Assembly (NCBI RefSeq): GCF_026015625.1
Contig: NZ_JAPDVG010000001.1
Coordinates: 2,621,001-2,685,000 of the forward strand
Reading direction: 5' to 3'
Length of the DNA stretch: 64,000 bases
Source: Segatella copri
GTDB taxonomy: Bacteria; Bacteroidota; Bacteroidia; Bacteroidales; Bacteroidaceae
Made by a program: the position numbers and the translations under genes. Shown one piece after another: positions 51,927 through 61,200 of this stretch. The notes beneath the pieces are model-generated. The model did not search any database and was not told the DNA's origin. It saw only the letters and a list, made by a program, of their open reading frames with translations. Position 1 is the stretch's first letter; each line of letters begins with the position of its first letter.

Positions 51927-54014
51927 TTACTTAAAGACATTATAATCGTAATTACATGGAACTCCGATACTTACACATATTCCTCTATTCCTGGTACCAC
52001 CCTCCTCTTCTGATGCTCCTCTGTTGCTCTGCATCTTGAAAAACATCTTGCGTTCGTTGCTTGCATTAAGCATTTCGATGGTACTGTTCAGAATTCTCAA
52101 TCCGGTTCCCGTACTGGCAGCACAATTTTTCTTTTTCTTGCCAACGGTACCCGAAACTCCACATCCGTTGTCTGTAACATCTATGCGGAGCATATCGTCC
52201 TCAACCCAGATGTTTACATCCAGCAAAGGCTTATCTTCCGTCTCTTTCATTCCCACAAAAGCATGTTTCAAAGCATTCTCTACAGGAATCTGGATAATCA
52301 TAGACGGCAGCATGAGCTTCATATCCACATCCTTGGCAACATGGAACTGAGGCATCGGAAGGAACGGATTGGTTTCATGGCGAAGAGTAGAATAGCTCGT
52401 CACCATCTGCAGTTCCTCTTCCAAACTTACCGCCATCTTATCGCAAGAAAGCAAGTAGGCACGCAGTACCTGTATCAGGAGCTGAAGCGGTTTGACATTA
52501 ACCCCCTTCGGAAGATTAGATACGAAGATATTGAGCACATTAAATACAAAATGAGGCGAGAAACGATTGCGCACATTCTCCATCTTCAGAGCCATCATCC
52601 GGTTCATCTCCTCATGATGCTGATGCTTGCTGCGCAACCATTTGTAACGGAGGAAAGCGATGAGAGCCAACGCGCTCATTACCAGCAAGCCGATAATCAG
52701 GAGCAGGATGACTCTAAAGGATCTTATCTCTGCTTGCGTGGTGCTAAGGGATAAATCACGGCGAACGATGGCCGTATCCTGCTTGAATCTCAATTCATTC
52801 TCCTGAACATTCGAAACCATCGTGGCATTACGGAGCGAATCGTCGTACTGATTCATCAGTTTCTGATATTGCAGAGCCTTGGCATATTGTCCCTTGCGCT
52901 CACAAAGAGCCGCCAGTCCCTTATGATAAAGGTAAAGATAATTAGGCGACATCTTGGAGAGATCGTATGGCTTGTTCAAAATCTCGGTAGCCTTAGCCAG
53001 ACTATCCTGCTTCAGAGCCAGAGATGCATTCAACCCATCCACATAGAACTGTACATCGCTCTGCATGGAGGGCTGGGCAAAGAAGAATTTCGTGGTAAGA
53101 GTCAGATATTTCTGTGCAGAATCCAACCGGTTGAGTTCCAGATAAGTCTGTCCGAGATTAGCATCAACAATAGCCGTTGCCAGGGGCTGTTCCATCTGCC
53201 GTGTAGCCTTTTGAGCCTTCAGGAAGCATTTCAGAGCCTCAGCCGGTTTTTCCTGACTGCTGTACACATTTCCCCAACTGTTGTAAAAGAAATGAACATC
53301 TTTCGGATTCTTTGGCGGATACAGGCGTTCAGCCTTCTGGAAATAATGATGCGCCAGCTGATAGTTCTGCAAATCATTATAAACCTGTCCCAGTCCTGAG
53401 AGAATACTGTTCTGGGCTTCATGCTGATTCAGAGAATCTGCCAGGAAATAGGCACGGCGATACCAGGAAGAAGCATCCGCCAGCTTACCCATCTGTCTTG
53501 ACGCATCGGCAATATTGATACATACATCAATCGCCTCGCCGCAACTGTCAAGGTTCATGATTTCATGATAAGCTTTCTCATAATAAATTAAAGCCTCCTT
53601 CCTTTTGCCGGAAACCAGCAAAAGTATGCCTTGCAGATTATCAGCATAAGAAAGAATTCTGTTGTCAGGAGTTTGTTTGCAATAAGCGTTAACCGAATCT
53701 ATCAACGACTGGCATTGGGCATCAGCCCCCTTCATATAATAACATTTAGCTATTAATAATTTTTTCCATTGATCGCTTTTATCGGGATTACCTTCACATT
53801 TGAAATTTCTTATCAGCATGATCATCGAATCAGGATAACTCTGCATGAGAGATTGGTGACCGGACACAAATTCATCGATATCTTTATGCCACAACTCATC
53901 ATCCTTCTGCCGATGAGAACAAGCGGCAAACAGCAGCAGCAGAACGAATAGCCACAGAAGGCACAGTCCGTTCTTAATCTGCATCGTCATTATCTTTCTA
54001 TATACACTTACCAT
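51927..54014 (-). CDS. TPR-containing LytS-like sensor histidine kinase
   Basis: A 695-residue kinase of the His_kinase (PF06580) type. N-terminus: membrane signal ending LLLFAACSHRQ, probably a lipobox-like or uncleaved anchor. Residues ~60-410 are tetratricopeptide-like helical repeats, outside the cytoplasm. A membrane helix (~425-450, FRVILLLIIGLLVMSALALIAFL) follows, then the kinase with phosphoacceptor H488 in NRFSPHFVFNVLNIFVS, N box NALKHAFVGM, and G boxes VTDNGCGVSG and GTGLRILNS. An internal Met (MTMQIKNG) is a possible alternative start. A periplasmic TPR sensor implies detection of a peptide or cell-wall signal, which is inference. Confidence 0.92.
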   Translation of the reverse strand: MVSVYRKIMTMQIKNGLCLLWLFVLLLLFAACSHRQKDDELWHKDIDEFVSGHQSLMQSYPDSMIMLIRNFKCEGNPDKSDQWKKLLIAKCYYMKGADAQCQSLIDSVNAYCKQTPDNRILSYADNLQGILLLVSGKRKEALIYYEKAYHEIMNLDSCGEAIDVCINIADASRQMGKLADASSWYRRAYFLADSLNQHEAQNSILSGLGQVYNDLQNYQLAHHYFQKAERLYPPKNPKDVHFFYNSWGNVYSSQEKPAEALKCFLKAQKATRQMEQPLATAIVDANLGQTYLELNRLDSAQKYLTLTTKFFFAQPSMQSDVQFYVDGLNASLALKQDSLAKATEILNKPYDLSKMSPNYLYLYHKGLAALCERKGQYAKALQYQKLMNQYDDSLRNATMVSNVQENELRFKQDTAIVRRDLSLSTTQAEIRSFRVILLLIIGLLVMSALALIAFLRYKWLRSKHQHHEEMNRMMALKMENVRNRFSPHFVFNVLNIFVSNLPKGVNVKPLQLLIQVLRAYLLSCDKMAVSLEEELQMVTSYSTLRHETNPFLPMPQFHVAKDVDMKLMLPSMIIQIPVENALKHAFVGMKETEDKPLLDVNIWVEDDMLRIDVTDNGCGVSGTVGKKKKNCAASTGTGLRILNSTIEMLNASNERKMFFKMQSNRGASEEEGGTRNRGICVSIGVPCNYDYNVFK

Positions 54015-54139
54015 GATAGACTATTTAAATGAATTTATGTTTCAGTTGCGAAAGTACAACAAAAAATCCAAATAGACAAAAAAATAACTGAAAAACTCAT
54101 TTTTTATATAAAATATGAACTAAAACGCGTTTAAATGTG

Positions 54140-54147
54140 TATCTTTG
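54140..54147 (+). promoter_or_regulatory. -7 box of the pseudouridine synthase gene
   Basis: TATCTTTG matches TAnnTTTG. It lies only 5 and 11 bp before two in-frame ATGs (54152, 54158), so the mRNA would be nearly leaderless if either is used. It excludes the ATG at 54137. Confidence 0.65.
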
Positions 54148-54157
54148 TAGCATGGAA

Positions 54158-55822
54158 ATGCATTTATTCAAAAATATAGAACTAAATAATATGCCTGAAA
54201 GGATGAACAATCCATTCAGCTACGAACCTCATCCGCTCTGCATCGAAGCATGCAAGGAGCTGCAGGCTGAACTCTCACAGCGAAACGACTGGCGAGAGGA
54301 AATTGACCGTGGAAAGATGTTCGGCGTACTTATCGTAGAAACCGGTAACGGTAAGATTGGCTATCTGAGAGCGTACAGCGGACAGATTGGCGGCAGAAGC
54401 GATTGGGAAGGTTTTGTGCCAGCCGTTTTCGATTATCTTCAACCCGACGGATATTTCAAGGTACATGAGGCTGAGATTTCGGAAATGAACCAGCAAATCA
54501 GACAGTTTGAAGCCAACGAAACCCTGATAAAGGCGAAAAACCTGATTGATAATTTGCAGCAAAAGCGCCAGGAAGTTATCGCAAACTATCAGACAAAGAT
54601 AAAAGAAGCAAAGGAAAAGCGAGATGCAAGGCGCCAGGAAGCCCTTTCGGCAGGAACACCCCTGAGCGAGGAAGAGGAGAAAGCGATGATAAAAGAGAGC
54701 CAGTTTATGAAGGCTGAACTGAAGAGACTGAAGAAATCGATAAACGAAAAGACGGCGTACGAAACGCTATATGAAAACTACGAAAAGGATTTGAAAAGTG
54801 CGAAACAGCTCCGCAAAGAGCTATCAGAAGCACTTCAGCAATGGCTGTTTTCGAAATTCCAGATGCTGAATGCGGAAGGAGAAAGCAAGGATCTGCTGGA
54901 GATTTTCAAGGACGAGGCGGTTAAGATTCCACCTGCCGGAAGTGGAGAATGCTGCGAGCCGAAACTCCTGCAATACGCTTACCAGCATGGCTACAAGCCT
55001 CTGCAGATGGCGATGTTCTGGTGGGGAGAGAGTCCGAAAGAAGAAATCAGACATCATCTTCAGTTTTATCCTGCCTGCAACGGAAAATGCAAACCGATAC
55101 TACATTGGATGCTGCCTAAAACAGTCTTTGAAACCCAACAGACCGAAACTACTATATATAATAAGGTGGAAACGCTCTACGAAGACCGTGAACTGGCAGT
55201 CATCTATAAGCCCGAAGGTTTACTCTCGGTTCCCGGGAAAGATGCAGCCCAGCCTTCCGTCTACGCTCTGATGCGCAGGAAATATCAGGAAGCTACTGGT
55301 CCGCTCATCGTCCACCGTCTGGACATGGCAACAAGCGGACTGATGATTATTGCCAAGACCGAGTTTGCCTATCATCGCCTGCAGAAGGAGTTTCTGAATC
55401 ATCGGGTTCAGAAGAAATACGTAGCCATCGTTTGCGGAAAAGACAAGGAATCGTGCAACCGGATTCTGAAAGAAGCAGAAAGCGGAAGAGGTTACATCTC
55501 GCTTCCTCTAATGGCAGATTTCCTAGACCGTCCACGACAGATGGTAAACCGCGAACAGGGCAAGGAAGCCATTACAGAATACGAGGTTCTAGAGCGTATT
55601 GACGATACCCATCTTCGCCTGGCGCTCTATCCTAAAACAGGCAGAACGCACCAGCTGAGAGTGCATTGTGCTCATCAGGAAGGTCTGAATGCCCCTATCA
55701 TCGGCGATCCGCTCTACGGCAACGAGCCTGCAACAAGACTGCATCTTCATGCAGAGGAAATCACATTTGAGCACCCGATGACGGGAAAGAAGATGACTAT
55801 AACAAGAAAGGCTGATTTCTAA
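54158..55822 (+). CDS. RluA-family RNA pseudouridine synthase with long N-terminal extension
   Basis: The 554-residue protein (from ATG 54158) isomerises uridine in RNA. The C-terminal ~210 residues are the RluA catalytic domain: VIYKPEGLLSVPGK, catalytic D389 in VHRLDMATSGLMIIAKT, QKKYVAIVCG, KTGRTHQLRVHCAHQEGLNAPIIGDPLYG. The first ~340 residues (PFSYEPHPLCIEACKELQAEL... and a coiled coil LIDNLQQKRQEVIANYQTKIKEAKEKRDARRQEA) form the extension known from a long RluA subgroup; its role is unknown. N-terminus uncertain: 54152 and 54191 are also possible. RNA target not predictable. Confidence 0.9.
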   Translation: MHLFKNIELNNMPERMNNPFSYEPHPLCIEACKELQAELSQRNDWREEIDRGKMFGVLIVETGNGKIGYLRAYSGQIGGRSDWEGFVPAVFDYLQPDGYFKVHEAEISEMNQQIRQFEANETLIKAKNLIDNLQQKRQEVIANYQTKIKEAKEKRDARRQEALSAGTPLSEEEEKAMIKESQFMKAELKRLKKSINEKTAYETLYENYEKDLKSAKQLRKELSEALQQWLFSKFQMLNAEGESKDLLEIFKDEAVKIPPAGSGECCEPKLLQYAYQHGYKPLQMAMFWWGESPKEEIRHHLQFYPACNGKCKPILHWMLPKTVFETQQTETTIYNKVETLYEDRELAVIYKPEGLLSVPGKDAAQPSVYALMRRKYQEATGPLIVHRLDMATSGLMIIAKTEFAYHRLQKEFLNHRVQKKYVAIVCGKDKESCNRILKEAESGRGYISLPLMADFLDRPRQMVNREQGKEAITEYEVLERIDDTHLRLALYPKTGRTHQLRVHCAHQEGLNAPIIGDPLYGNEPATRLHLHAEEITFEHPMTGKKMTITRKADF

Positions 55823-55841
55823 CCGAAACCAGCCTTTCTTC
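55804..55841. terminator. Terminator overlapping the end of the pseudouridine synthase gene
   Basis: AAGAAAGGCTG (55804-55814) pairs with CAGCCTTTCTT (55830-55840). The left arm lies in the last codons. It sits between two convergent genes and may serve both. Confidence 0.7.
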
Positions 55842-55890
55842 ATATCTGCGGATGACAGAATCCGCAGAAACAGATGAAAACATCGTAACA

Positions 55891-57549
55891 TCAGACAAAG
55901 AACATCACGATAACCTGGGCTATCACCACTCTGATAAACATGCCGAGCGGATAAACCGTAGCATAACTGATACTTGGCGTATCGCCATCCAGCGTCTCGT
56001 TGGCGTAAGTAAGCGCCATCGGATTCGCCATACTTCCACAGAGGATTCCGCAGATACTGCCGAAGTCATACTTCTTGGTCTTCAGAATGATGAGACCTAC
56101 GATAACCACAGGCACAACCGTGATAAGGAAACCGATGCCTACCCACATCAAACCTTCCGGACGGACTACCGTCTCGAAGAACTGTCCACCAGCCGCCAAT
56201 CCCAGGCAACCGAGATAGAGGGCAAGACCCAGTTCTCGCAGCATCAGACCCGCACTTCGCGTCATGTAAGAGATGAAATGCACACGAGGCCCCAGCGCAC
56301 CAATCAGAATACCCATCACGATAGGGCCACCGGCAATACCCAGACGCACAGGAGCCGTCATTCCAGGAATATCCAGAGGAATGGTTCCTACGGCAAGACC
56401 GAGAATGATTCCAAGGAAGATAGCGCCGAGGTTCGGCTCGTTCAGGGTCTTTACGGCATTACCCAGGAACTGTTCTACATGGTCGATACTCGTAGGGTCG
56501 CCAACTACCGTCAGTCGGTCGCCGTACTGCAGACGGAGGTCATCTGTAGCAAGCAGACGGATATCACCACGAAGCACTCGGCTCACATTCACGCCATAGG
56601 AATTTCGCATCTGCAGACTGCCCAGGCGCTTGCCGTTCAGTCCCGGACGGGTAACAACGATAATGCGGCTTTCTACCTTCGCATCAATCGCATTCCAGTC
56701 TACCTTATCATTATTCCACTCCTTATCCACCTTCTTTCCGAAGAGAATCTGCATCGCCGAGACCTCGTCCTTATTGGTAACCACGAGTACATTATCATTC
56801 GTATGAAGTACCGTATCAGCCTGAGGAACAATCACCTGTTCACCTCTCCACACACGGGAGATGATGAACTTGCGATGCGTCATCATCGTAATCTCTGCTA
56901 TGGTATTGCCGTTCAGGGCAGGATTCACGATTACGTATTGTCCGATAGACGTATGGTCGTCATCATCATTATTGCGAATCTCCAGATCTTCCGGTTTCAC
57001 AAAGAGTTTGCGCAAGAGCATCATCGCCAGGATAACGCCCACAACACCCAACGGATAAGTAACGGCACAGCCCAGAGCCGCACCTTCGCTAGGCAAGCCC
57101 AACTGCTGCAACGCCTGCTGGGCAGCACCAAGGGCAGGCGTATTGGTTGTGGCGCCACACAGGATGCCCATCATATCAGGCAGACTGATTGGCAAAATCC
57201 AGCACAAGCCGAGCGAGAACAAGGTTCCCACCAGGATGACAGCCAGACTCCAGAGATTGAGCGAAATGCCTTCGTGACGCATCGAACCGAAGAAGTTAGG
57301 ACCCACATAAAGACCCAACACATACACAAACATGGTAAGGCCGAAGCTTTCTGCAAACTCCAGCATGTTCTGGTCAATAGAGAGCCCTAGATGCCCTGCT
57401 ATAATACCCACGAAGAATACGAAGGCTATGCCAAGGGAGATTCCTTTGACATGAATCTTGCCGAGGGCAAGACCCAAAGTACAAATCAAAGACAGGATGA
57501 CGATGCCTTGCACCGCCGAATGCACGTTGATTAAATTATCAAACCACAT
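55891..57549 (-). CDS. AspT/YidE-family antiporter
   Basis: A 552-residue inner-membrane transporter of the aspartate:alanine exchanger family. It has two blocks of ~5 membrane helices (NLINVHSAVQGIVILSLICTLGLALGKIHVKGISLG; LNEPNLGAIFLGIILGLAVGTIPL) around two cytosolic TrkA_C (RCK_C) domains (NPALNGNTIAEI..., VTRPGLNGKRLGSLQMRNSYGVNVSRVLRG). The segment CGATTNTPALGAAQQAL and its twin CGSMANPMALTYANETL are family repeats. The substrate is unknown; Bacteroides members are annotated only as putative transporters. Its promoter is divergent from that of the PfkB kinase gene. Confidence 0.9.
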   Translation of the reverse strand: MWFDNLINVHSAVQGIVILSLICTLGLALGKIHVKGISLGIAFVFFVGIIAGHLGLSIDQNMLEFAESFGLTMFVYVLGLYVGPNFFGSMRHEGISLNLWSLAVILVGTLFSLGLCWILPISLPDMMGILCGATTNTPALGAAQQALQQLGLPSEGAALGCAVTYPLGVVGVILAMMLLRKLFVKPEDLEIRNNDDDDHTSIGQYVIVNPALNGNTIAEITMMTHRKFIISRVWRGEQVIVPQADTVLHTNDNVLVVTNKDEVSAMQILFGKKVDKEWNNDKVDWNAIDAKVESRIIVVTRPGLNGKRLGSLQMRNSYGVNVSRVLRGDIRLLATDDLRLQYGDRLTVVGDPTSIDHVEQFLGNAVKTLNEPNLGAIFLGIILGLAVGTIPLDIPGMTAPVRLGIAGGPIVMGILIGALGPRVHFISYMTRSAGLMLRELGLALYLGCLGLAAGGQFFETVVRPEGLMWVGIGFLITVVPVVIVGLIILKTKKYDFGSICGILCGSMANPMALTYANETLDGDTPSISYATVYPLGMFIRVVIAQVIVMFFV

Positions 57550-57604
57550 AATGTTTCTTTATATCTGTTCTAGATAATATTTTAAAAATTGCTTTTTATC
57601 GATG

Positions 57605-57635
57605 CAAAGGTACATTAAAATGCGAACAAAACAAA
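57605..57635 (-). promoter_or_regulatory. Promoter of the AspT-type antiporter gene
   Basis: On the minus strand TTTG (57635-57632), 19 bp, TACCTTTG (57612-57605). Confidence 0.75.
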
Positions 57636-57651
57636 ATAATTCCCATTTTTT

Positions 57652-57682
57652 TTTGTATTATTCTCGATTTGCAGTACCTTTG
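57652..57682 (+). promoter_or_regulatory. Promoter of the PfkB kinase gene
   Basis: TTTG at 57652-57655, 19 bp, TACCTTTG at 57675-57682. With the opposite promoter it forms a compact divergent pair. Confidence 0.75.
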
Positions 57683-57703
57683 CATCCGCAAAATGTAATA
57701 AAA

Positions 57704-58573
57704 ATGAAAGATATTTGTTGTATTGGGCACGTAACAAAGGATAAAATCGTGACCCCGAGCAGTACGGTTTACATGGCTGGCGGCACCTCTTTTTATTTTG
57801 CCTACGCCATCAACCAATTGCCAAAGGATGTAAGTTTCTCGCTCATTACGGCGATGGATCCTACAGAGAAGGAACCAGTTGAAAAGATGCTCAAGGCAGG
57901 AATAGACGTCACCTTGAACCCATCACGCAATACGGTTTTCTTCGAGAATATTTATGGCGATAATCCTAACGACCGTAAGCAGCGTGTGCTTGCCAAGGCA
58001 GATCCTTTCACCATCCAGCAGCTGGAGCATGTAGAGGCCAAGGTCTTCCACCTGGGCAGTCTGCTGAGCGATGATTTCTCGCCAGAAGTGGTTGCCTTTC
58101 TTGCCAAGAAGGGAAAAGTTTCCATCGATGTGCAGGGATATCTGCGCGAGGTGAGAGACGAGAAAGTTTACGCCATCGACTGGAAGGACAAGCTCGATGT
58201 GCTCAAGAACACCTATTATCTGAAGGTGAATGAGACCGAAATGGAGACCATTACCGGACTGAAGGACCCGAAGGAAGCCGCCAAGCTGATTCATGCCTGG
58301 GGCGTAGCCGAGGTTATCATCACCCTGGGTAGCGAGGGTTCGCTGGTTTATGTAGATGATACGTTCTACGACATTCCAGCCTATCCTCCTCATGAAGTAG
58401 TAGATGCTACCGGATGCGGCGATACCTATTCGGCAGGCTATCTCTACAAGCGCCTGCAGGGAGCCAATCCGGTAGAAGCCGGCAAGTTTGCTGCAGCCAT
58501 GTGTACCATCAAACTGGAGCACAACGGACCATTCAACCGCACCATCCAGGACGTAGAACGCATCATGAAATAA
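57704..58573 (+). CDS. PfkB-family sugar or nucleoside kinase
   Basis: A 289-residue ribokinase-fold kinase. The start at ATG 57704 is chosen because the promoter lies at 57652-57682, which excludes an upstream in-frame ATG at 57602. Family marks: KDICCIGHVTKDKIV, the substrate loop YMAGGTSFYFAYAINQL, and the C-terminal PfkB signature EVVDATGCGDTYSAGYLYKRL with the catalytic aspartate. The protein is short of a specific-substrate signature; related Bacteroidales proteins are called PfkB carbohydrate kinases. Monocistronic. Confidence 0.9.
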   Translation: MKDICCIGHVTKDKIVTPSSTVYMAGGTSFYFAYAINQLPKDVSFSLITAMDPTEKEPVEKMLKAGIDVTLNPSRNTVFFENIYGDNPNDRKQRVLAKADPFTIQQLEHVEAKVFHLGSLLSDDFSPEVVAFLAKKGKVSIDVQGYLREVRDEKVYAIDWKDKLDVLKNTYYLKVNETEMETITGLKDPKEAAKLIHAWGVAEVIITLGSEGSLVYVDDTFYDIPAYPPHEVVDATGCGDTYSAGYLYKRLQGANPVEAGKFAAAMCTIKLEHNGPFNRTIQDVERIMK

Positions 58574-58622
58574 ATTTTAGATAATTTATCCTATTATCTT
58601 CTTATTTTTGCCTGAATTGGTG

Positions 58623-58630
58623 TAACTTTG
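58623..58630 (+). promoter_or_regulatory. -7 box of the helicase gene
   Basis: TAACTTTG matches TAnnTTTG; only 8 bp separate it from the ATG at 58639. The transcript should begin at or just before the start codon. Confidence 0.65.
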
Positions 58631-58638
58631 CATCCTAT

Positions 58639-60705
58639 ATGGAACAGATTTCACCAATTCAGGCATTATTGCAGCAACGCACCCTGCTCCAGCTGGAGTA
58701 TTATACCGAGAAAGAAGCCTTCCGCAAGCTTACCGAACAGATGGGAATGCAGCGGAAGGTGAAACGAGGTGATGCCTGGTTCCCGCTACAGGTGGGAAAG
58801 AGCTTTTATAATTCGCTGAACCAGACAGCCATAGAGGTTTTCCGAACCTCTGACCAGGATATCGAGCACAATTTTGAGTTCGGTCGCCCCGTCATGTTCT
58901 TTATGGTCAAGAAGATGGGCAAGAATGAGAACCAGGGCAACACAGCCCTTCAGCAGCCAGAAAACGCTTCAGACGCTAATCATAAAGTTCAAAATTCAAA
59001 TCTCAAAGTTCAAAGTATAAAATATTTCTCCTTTACCGGAACCGTGAGTTATGTAGATGGCGACAGAATGGTGATTACCGTACCCGATTCTGCCCCTCTG
59101 CTCGAACTTCAGCAGTCAACCGATCCTATCGGCGTACAGCTATCCTTTGACGAAACCAGCTACAAGCTGATGTTCGAGGCCTTGGACCGCGTGATGAAGG
59201 CGAAGAACAACCGTCTGGCTTATCTCCGCGATTTATTCTATTCCCATCAGAAGGCAGGAAGATTCTCCTTCGAACCGATGAAGTTCCCTTGGCTCAATCC
59301 TACCCAGGAAAGGGCTGTGAACGAGGTGCTTTGGGCGAAGGATGTGGCCATCGTTCACGGACCTCCGGGAACCGGAAAGACTACAACCCTGATAGAAGCC
59401 ATCAACGAAACCCTGATGCGCGAAAGCCAGGTTCTGGTGTGTGCACAGAGCAATATGGCGGTAGACTGGATATCAGAAAAACTGGTGGATAGAGGCATCA
59501 ACGTGCTCCGTATCGGAAACCCGACCCGCGTGAACGACAAGATGCTGGGCTTCACCTACGAGCGCCGCTTTGAGAGCCATGCTGATTACCCTCAGCTTTG
59601 GGCAATCCGCAAGGCAATCAGGGAATTAAGAAAGAACAGAAAGAAGGGTAGCGAAAACTATCATCAGAAGATGGACAGGCTGAAGAGCCGTGCTGCCGAG
59701 ATAGAACTCCGCATCAACGCAGAACTCTTTGGCGAGGCGCGTGTCATCGCCTGTACCCTCGTAGGCTCAGCCCATCATCTGCTGGAAGGCATGAAGTTCG
59801 GTACCCTCTTTATCGACGAGGCTGCCCAGGCTTTGGAAGCTGCCTGCTGGATTCCGATGAAGAGAGCCAGCCGGGTGATTCTGGCAGGCGATCATTGTCA
59901 GCTGCCGCCTACCGTAAAGAGTATTGCGGCATTAAGAGCCGGACTGGGCAAGACCCTGATGGAGCGCATCGCCGAAAACAAGCCAGAGGTGGTAACCCTG
60001 CTGAAAATCCAATACCGCATGAACGACGAAATCATGCGATTCTCCAGCGACTGGTTCTACGGGGGCAAGGTGGAGAGTGCGCCTCAGATCAAATACCGGA
60101 GCGTATTGGATTATGACCATCCGATAACGTGGATTGATACTTCAAACGAGGAGAATCAGATAACGATAGAAGGAGAAGATGCTCCTGAGGATTCTGCTTC
60201 CACAGCATCTTCTGTATCTGCAGCCAATCAGAATTCTGATTTGAACTTCAAGGAGCAGTTTGTGGGCGAGAGTTTCGGGCGCATCAACAAGGCAGAAGCC
60301 GAGCTTACCCTGCTCACCCTGGCGGAATACTTCACCAAGATAGGCAAACAGCGCGTTTTGGAGGAAAGAATCGATGTAGGCATCATTTCGCCTTATCGTG
60401 CCCAGGTACAATATCTCAAGAAACTCATCAAGAAATATGAGTTCTTCAAGCCTTACCGCCGTCTGATCAGCGTGAATACGGTGGATGGTTTCCAGGGTCA
60501 GGAGCGCGACGTGATTCTCATCTCCCTGGTACGTTCCAACGATGAAGGCCAGATTGGATTCCTGAAAGACCTCCGTCGCATGAACGTGGCGATGACGAGA
60601 GCCCGAATGAAACTCATCATCCTGGGCAACAAGAACACGATGACGAAACATCCTTTCTACAAGAAACTGTGGGAGTATGTGGAGGCAATCAACAACAACG
60701 AATAA
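58639..60705 (+). CDS. Superfamily 1B helicase, UPF1/IGHMBP2-like
   Basis: The 688-residue protein is an ATP-driven DNA/RNA helicase of the UPF1-like group. Motif Q/I: LNPTQERAVNEVL and VHGPPGTGKTTTL with K247; Ia VLVCAQSNMAVDWISEKL; II LFIDEAAQALEAACW; III VILAGDHCQLPPTV; IV-V IGIISPYRAQVQYLK, SVNTVDGFQGQERDVILISLVRSN; VI MNVAMTRARMKLIILGN. The N-terminal ~110 residues are a beta-barrel-like 1B region. A dispersed 40-nt repeat codes residues ~114-126 in a flexible linker. Gene followed after 15 bp by a small gene, so the two are probably an operon. Confidence 0.94.
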   Translation: MEQISPIQALLQQRTLLQLEYYTEKEAFRKLTEQMGMQRKVKRGDAWFPLQVGKSFYNSLNQTAIEVFRTSDQDIEHNFEFGRPVMFFMVKKMGKNENQGNTALQQPENASDANHKVQNSNLKVQSIKYFSFTGTVSYVDGDRMVITVPDSAPLLELQQSTDPIGVQLSFDETSYKLMFEALDRVMKAKNNRLAYLRDLFYSHQKAGRFSFEPMKFPWLNPTQERAVNEVLWAKDVAIVHGPPGTGKTTTLIEAINETLMRESQVLVCAQSNMAVDWISEKLVDRGINVLRIGNPTRVNDKMLGFTYERRFESHADYPQLWAIRKAIRELRKNRKKGSENYHQKMDRLKSRAAEIELRINAELFGEARVIACTLVGSAHHLLEGMKFGTLFIDEAAQALEAACWIPMKRASRVILAGDHCQLPPTVKSIAALRAGLGKTLMERIAENKPEVVTLLKIQYRMNDEIMRFSSDWFYGGKVESAPQIKYRSVLDYDHPITWIDTSNEENQITIEGEDAPEDSASTASSVSAANQNSDLNFKEQFVGESFGRINKAEAELTLLTLAEYFTKIGKQRVLEERIDVGIISPYRAQVQYLKKLIKKYEFFKPYRRLISVNTVDGFQGQERDVILISLVRSNDEGQIGFLKDLRRMNVAMTRARMKLIILGNKNTMTKHPFYKKLWEYVEAINNNE
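58977..59016 (+). repeat. 40-nt dispersed repeat, copy 1 (inside the helicase gene)
   Basis: Begins TAATCATAAAGTTC and ends CTCAAAGTTCAAAGT. It is read in frame, giving residues NHKVQNSNLKVQS. The same element recurs at 61161 and 63900. Confidence 0.8.
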
Positions 60706-60720
60706 AATAAAGACTATTTT

Positions 60721-61122
60721 ATGCTACAACGAGACTACATACAGCGACTGATTCGCGAGTTTATGGCGGCACTCGAAAGAATGCTCGAAAAGAAAGAGGT
60801 GGAGGTGAGACGTGAGAAGATTAAGGAACTCTACAATCAATACGTGGGTCCTTACGCCTTCTACAGCATCGCCACCATAGAAGACGTGATGAAGGCGATG
60901 GCAGGAATAGAGGACGAGGAGAAGCGACTCTCCAAGATGGACATGCTTGCCGAACTCTATTATCACGAGGCAGATATGGTGGGACAGCCCACAAGAGACG
61001 AACTCCTGAACAAGGCGTTCATGCTCTTCGATTATGTGGAAACCCACGGAGATACCTTCTCCATCGAACGCCGCAACAAAATGGCACAAATCAAACAGAA
61101 GATTGGAGATGCACTCAAATAA
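60721..61122 (+). CDS. Small charged helical protein, unknown function
   Basis: A 133-residue protein, highly charged and almost all helical (MLQRDYIQRLIREFMAALERMLEKKEVEVRREKIKELYNQYVGPYAFY...). No signal peptide, no membrane segment, no recognised family. A GQPTRDELLNKAFMLFDYVETHGDTFSIERRNKM part resembles a TPR-like helix pair, but I cannot name it. It begins 15 bp after the helicase stop and has no own promoter, so it is likely co-transcribed and may work with the helicase. Confidence 0.8.
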   Translation: MLQRDYIQRLIREFMAALERMLEKKEVEVRREKIKELYNQYVGPYAFYSIATIEDVMKAMAGIEDEEKRLSKMDMLAELYYHEADMVGQPTRDELLNKAFMLFDYVETHGDTFSIERRNKMAQIKQKIGDALK

Positions 61123-61160
61123 AGAGTGCATCCTCCTTATATTTTTAGGATAACAAAAAC

Positions 61161-61200
61161 TAATCATAAAATTCAATGGTCAAAACTCAAAGTTCAAAGT
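61161..61200 (+). repeat. 40-nt dispersed repeat, copy 2 (over the MATE start codon)
   Basis: Begins TAATCATAAAATTC and ends CTCAAAGTTCAAAGT. It contains the ATG at 61176, so if that start is used the repeat codes the first ~8 residues of the exporter. Confidence 0.8.

Noticed and set aside
55852..57390. A 512-codon plus-strand frame opposite the AspT-type antiporter
   Set aside because: The peptide is rich in His, Thr, Gln and Arg as expected for antisense of a hydrophobic protein; the antiporter frame is strongly supported.
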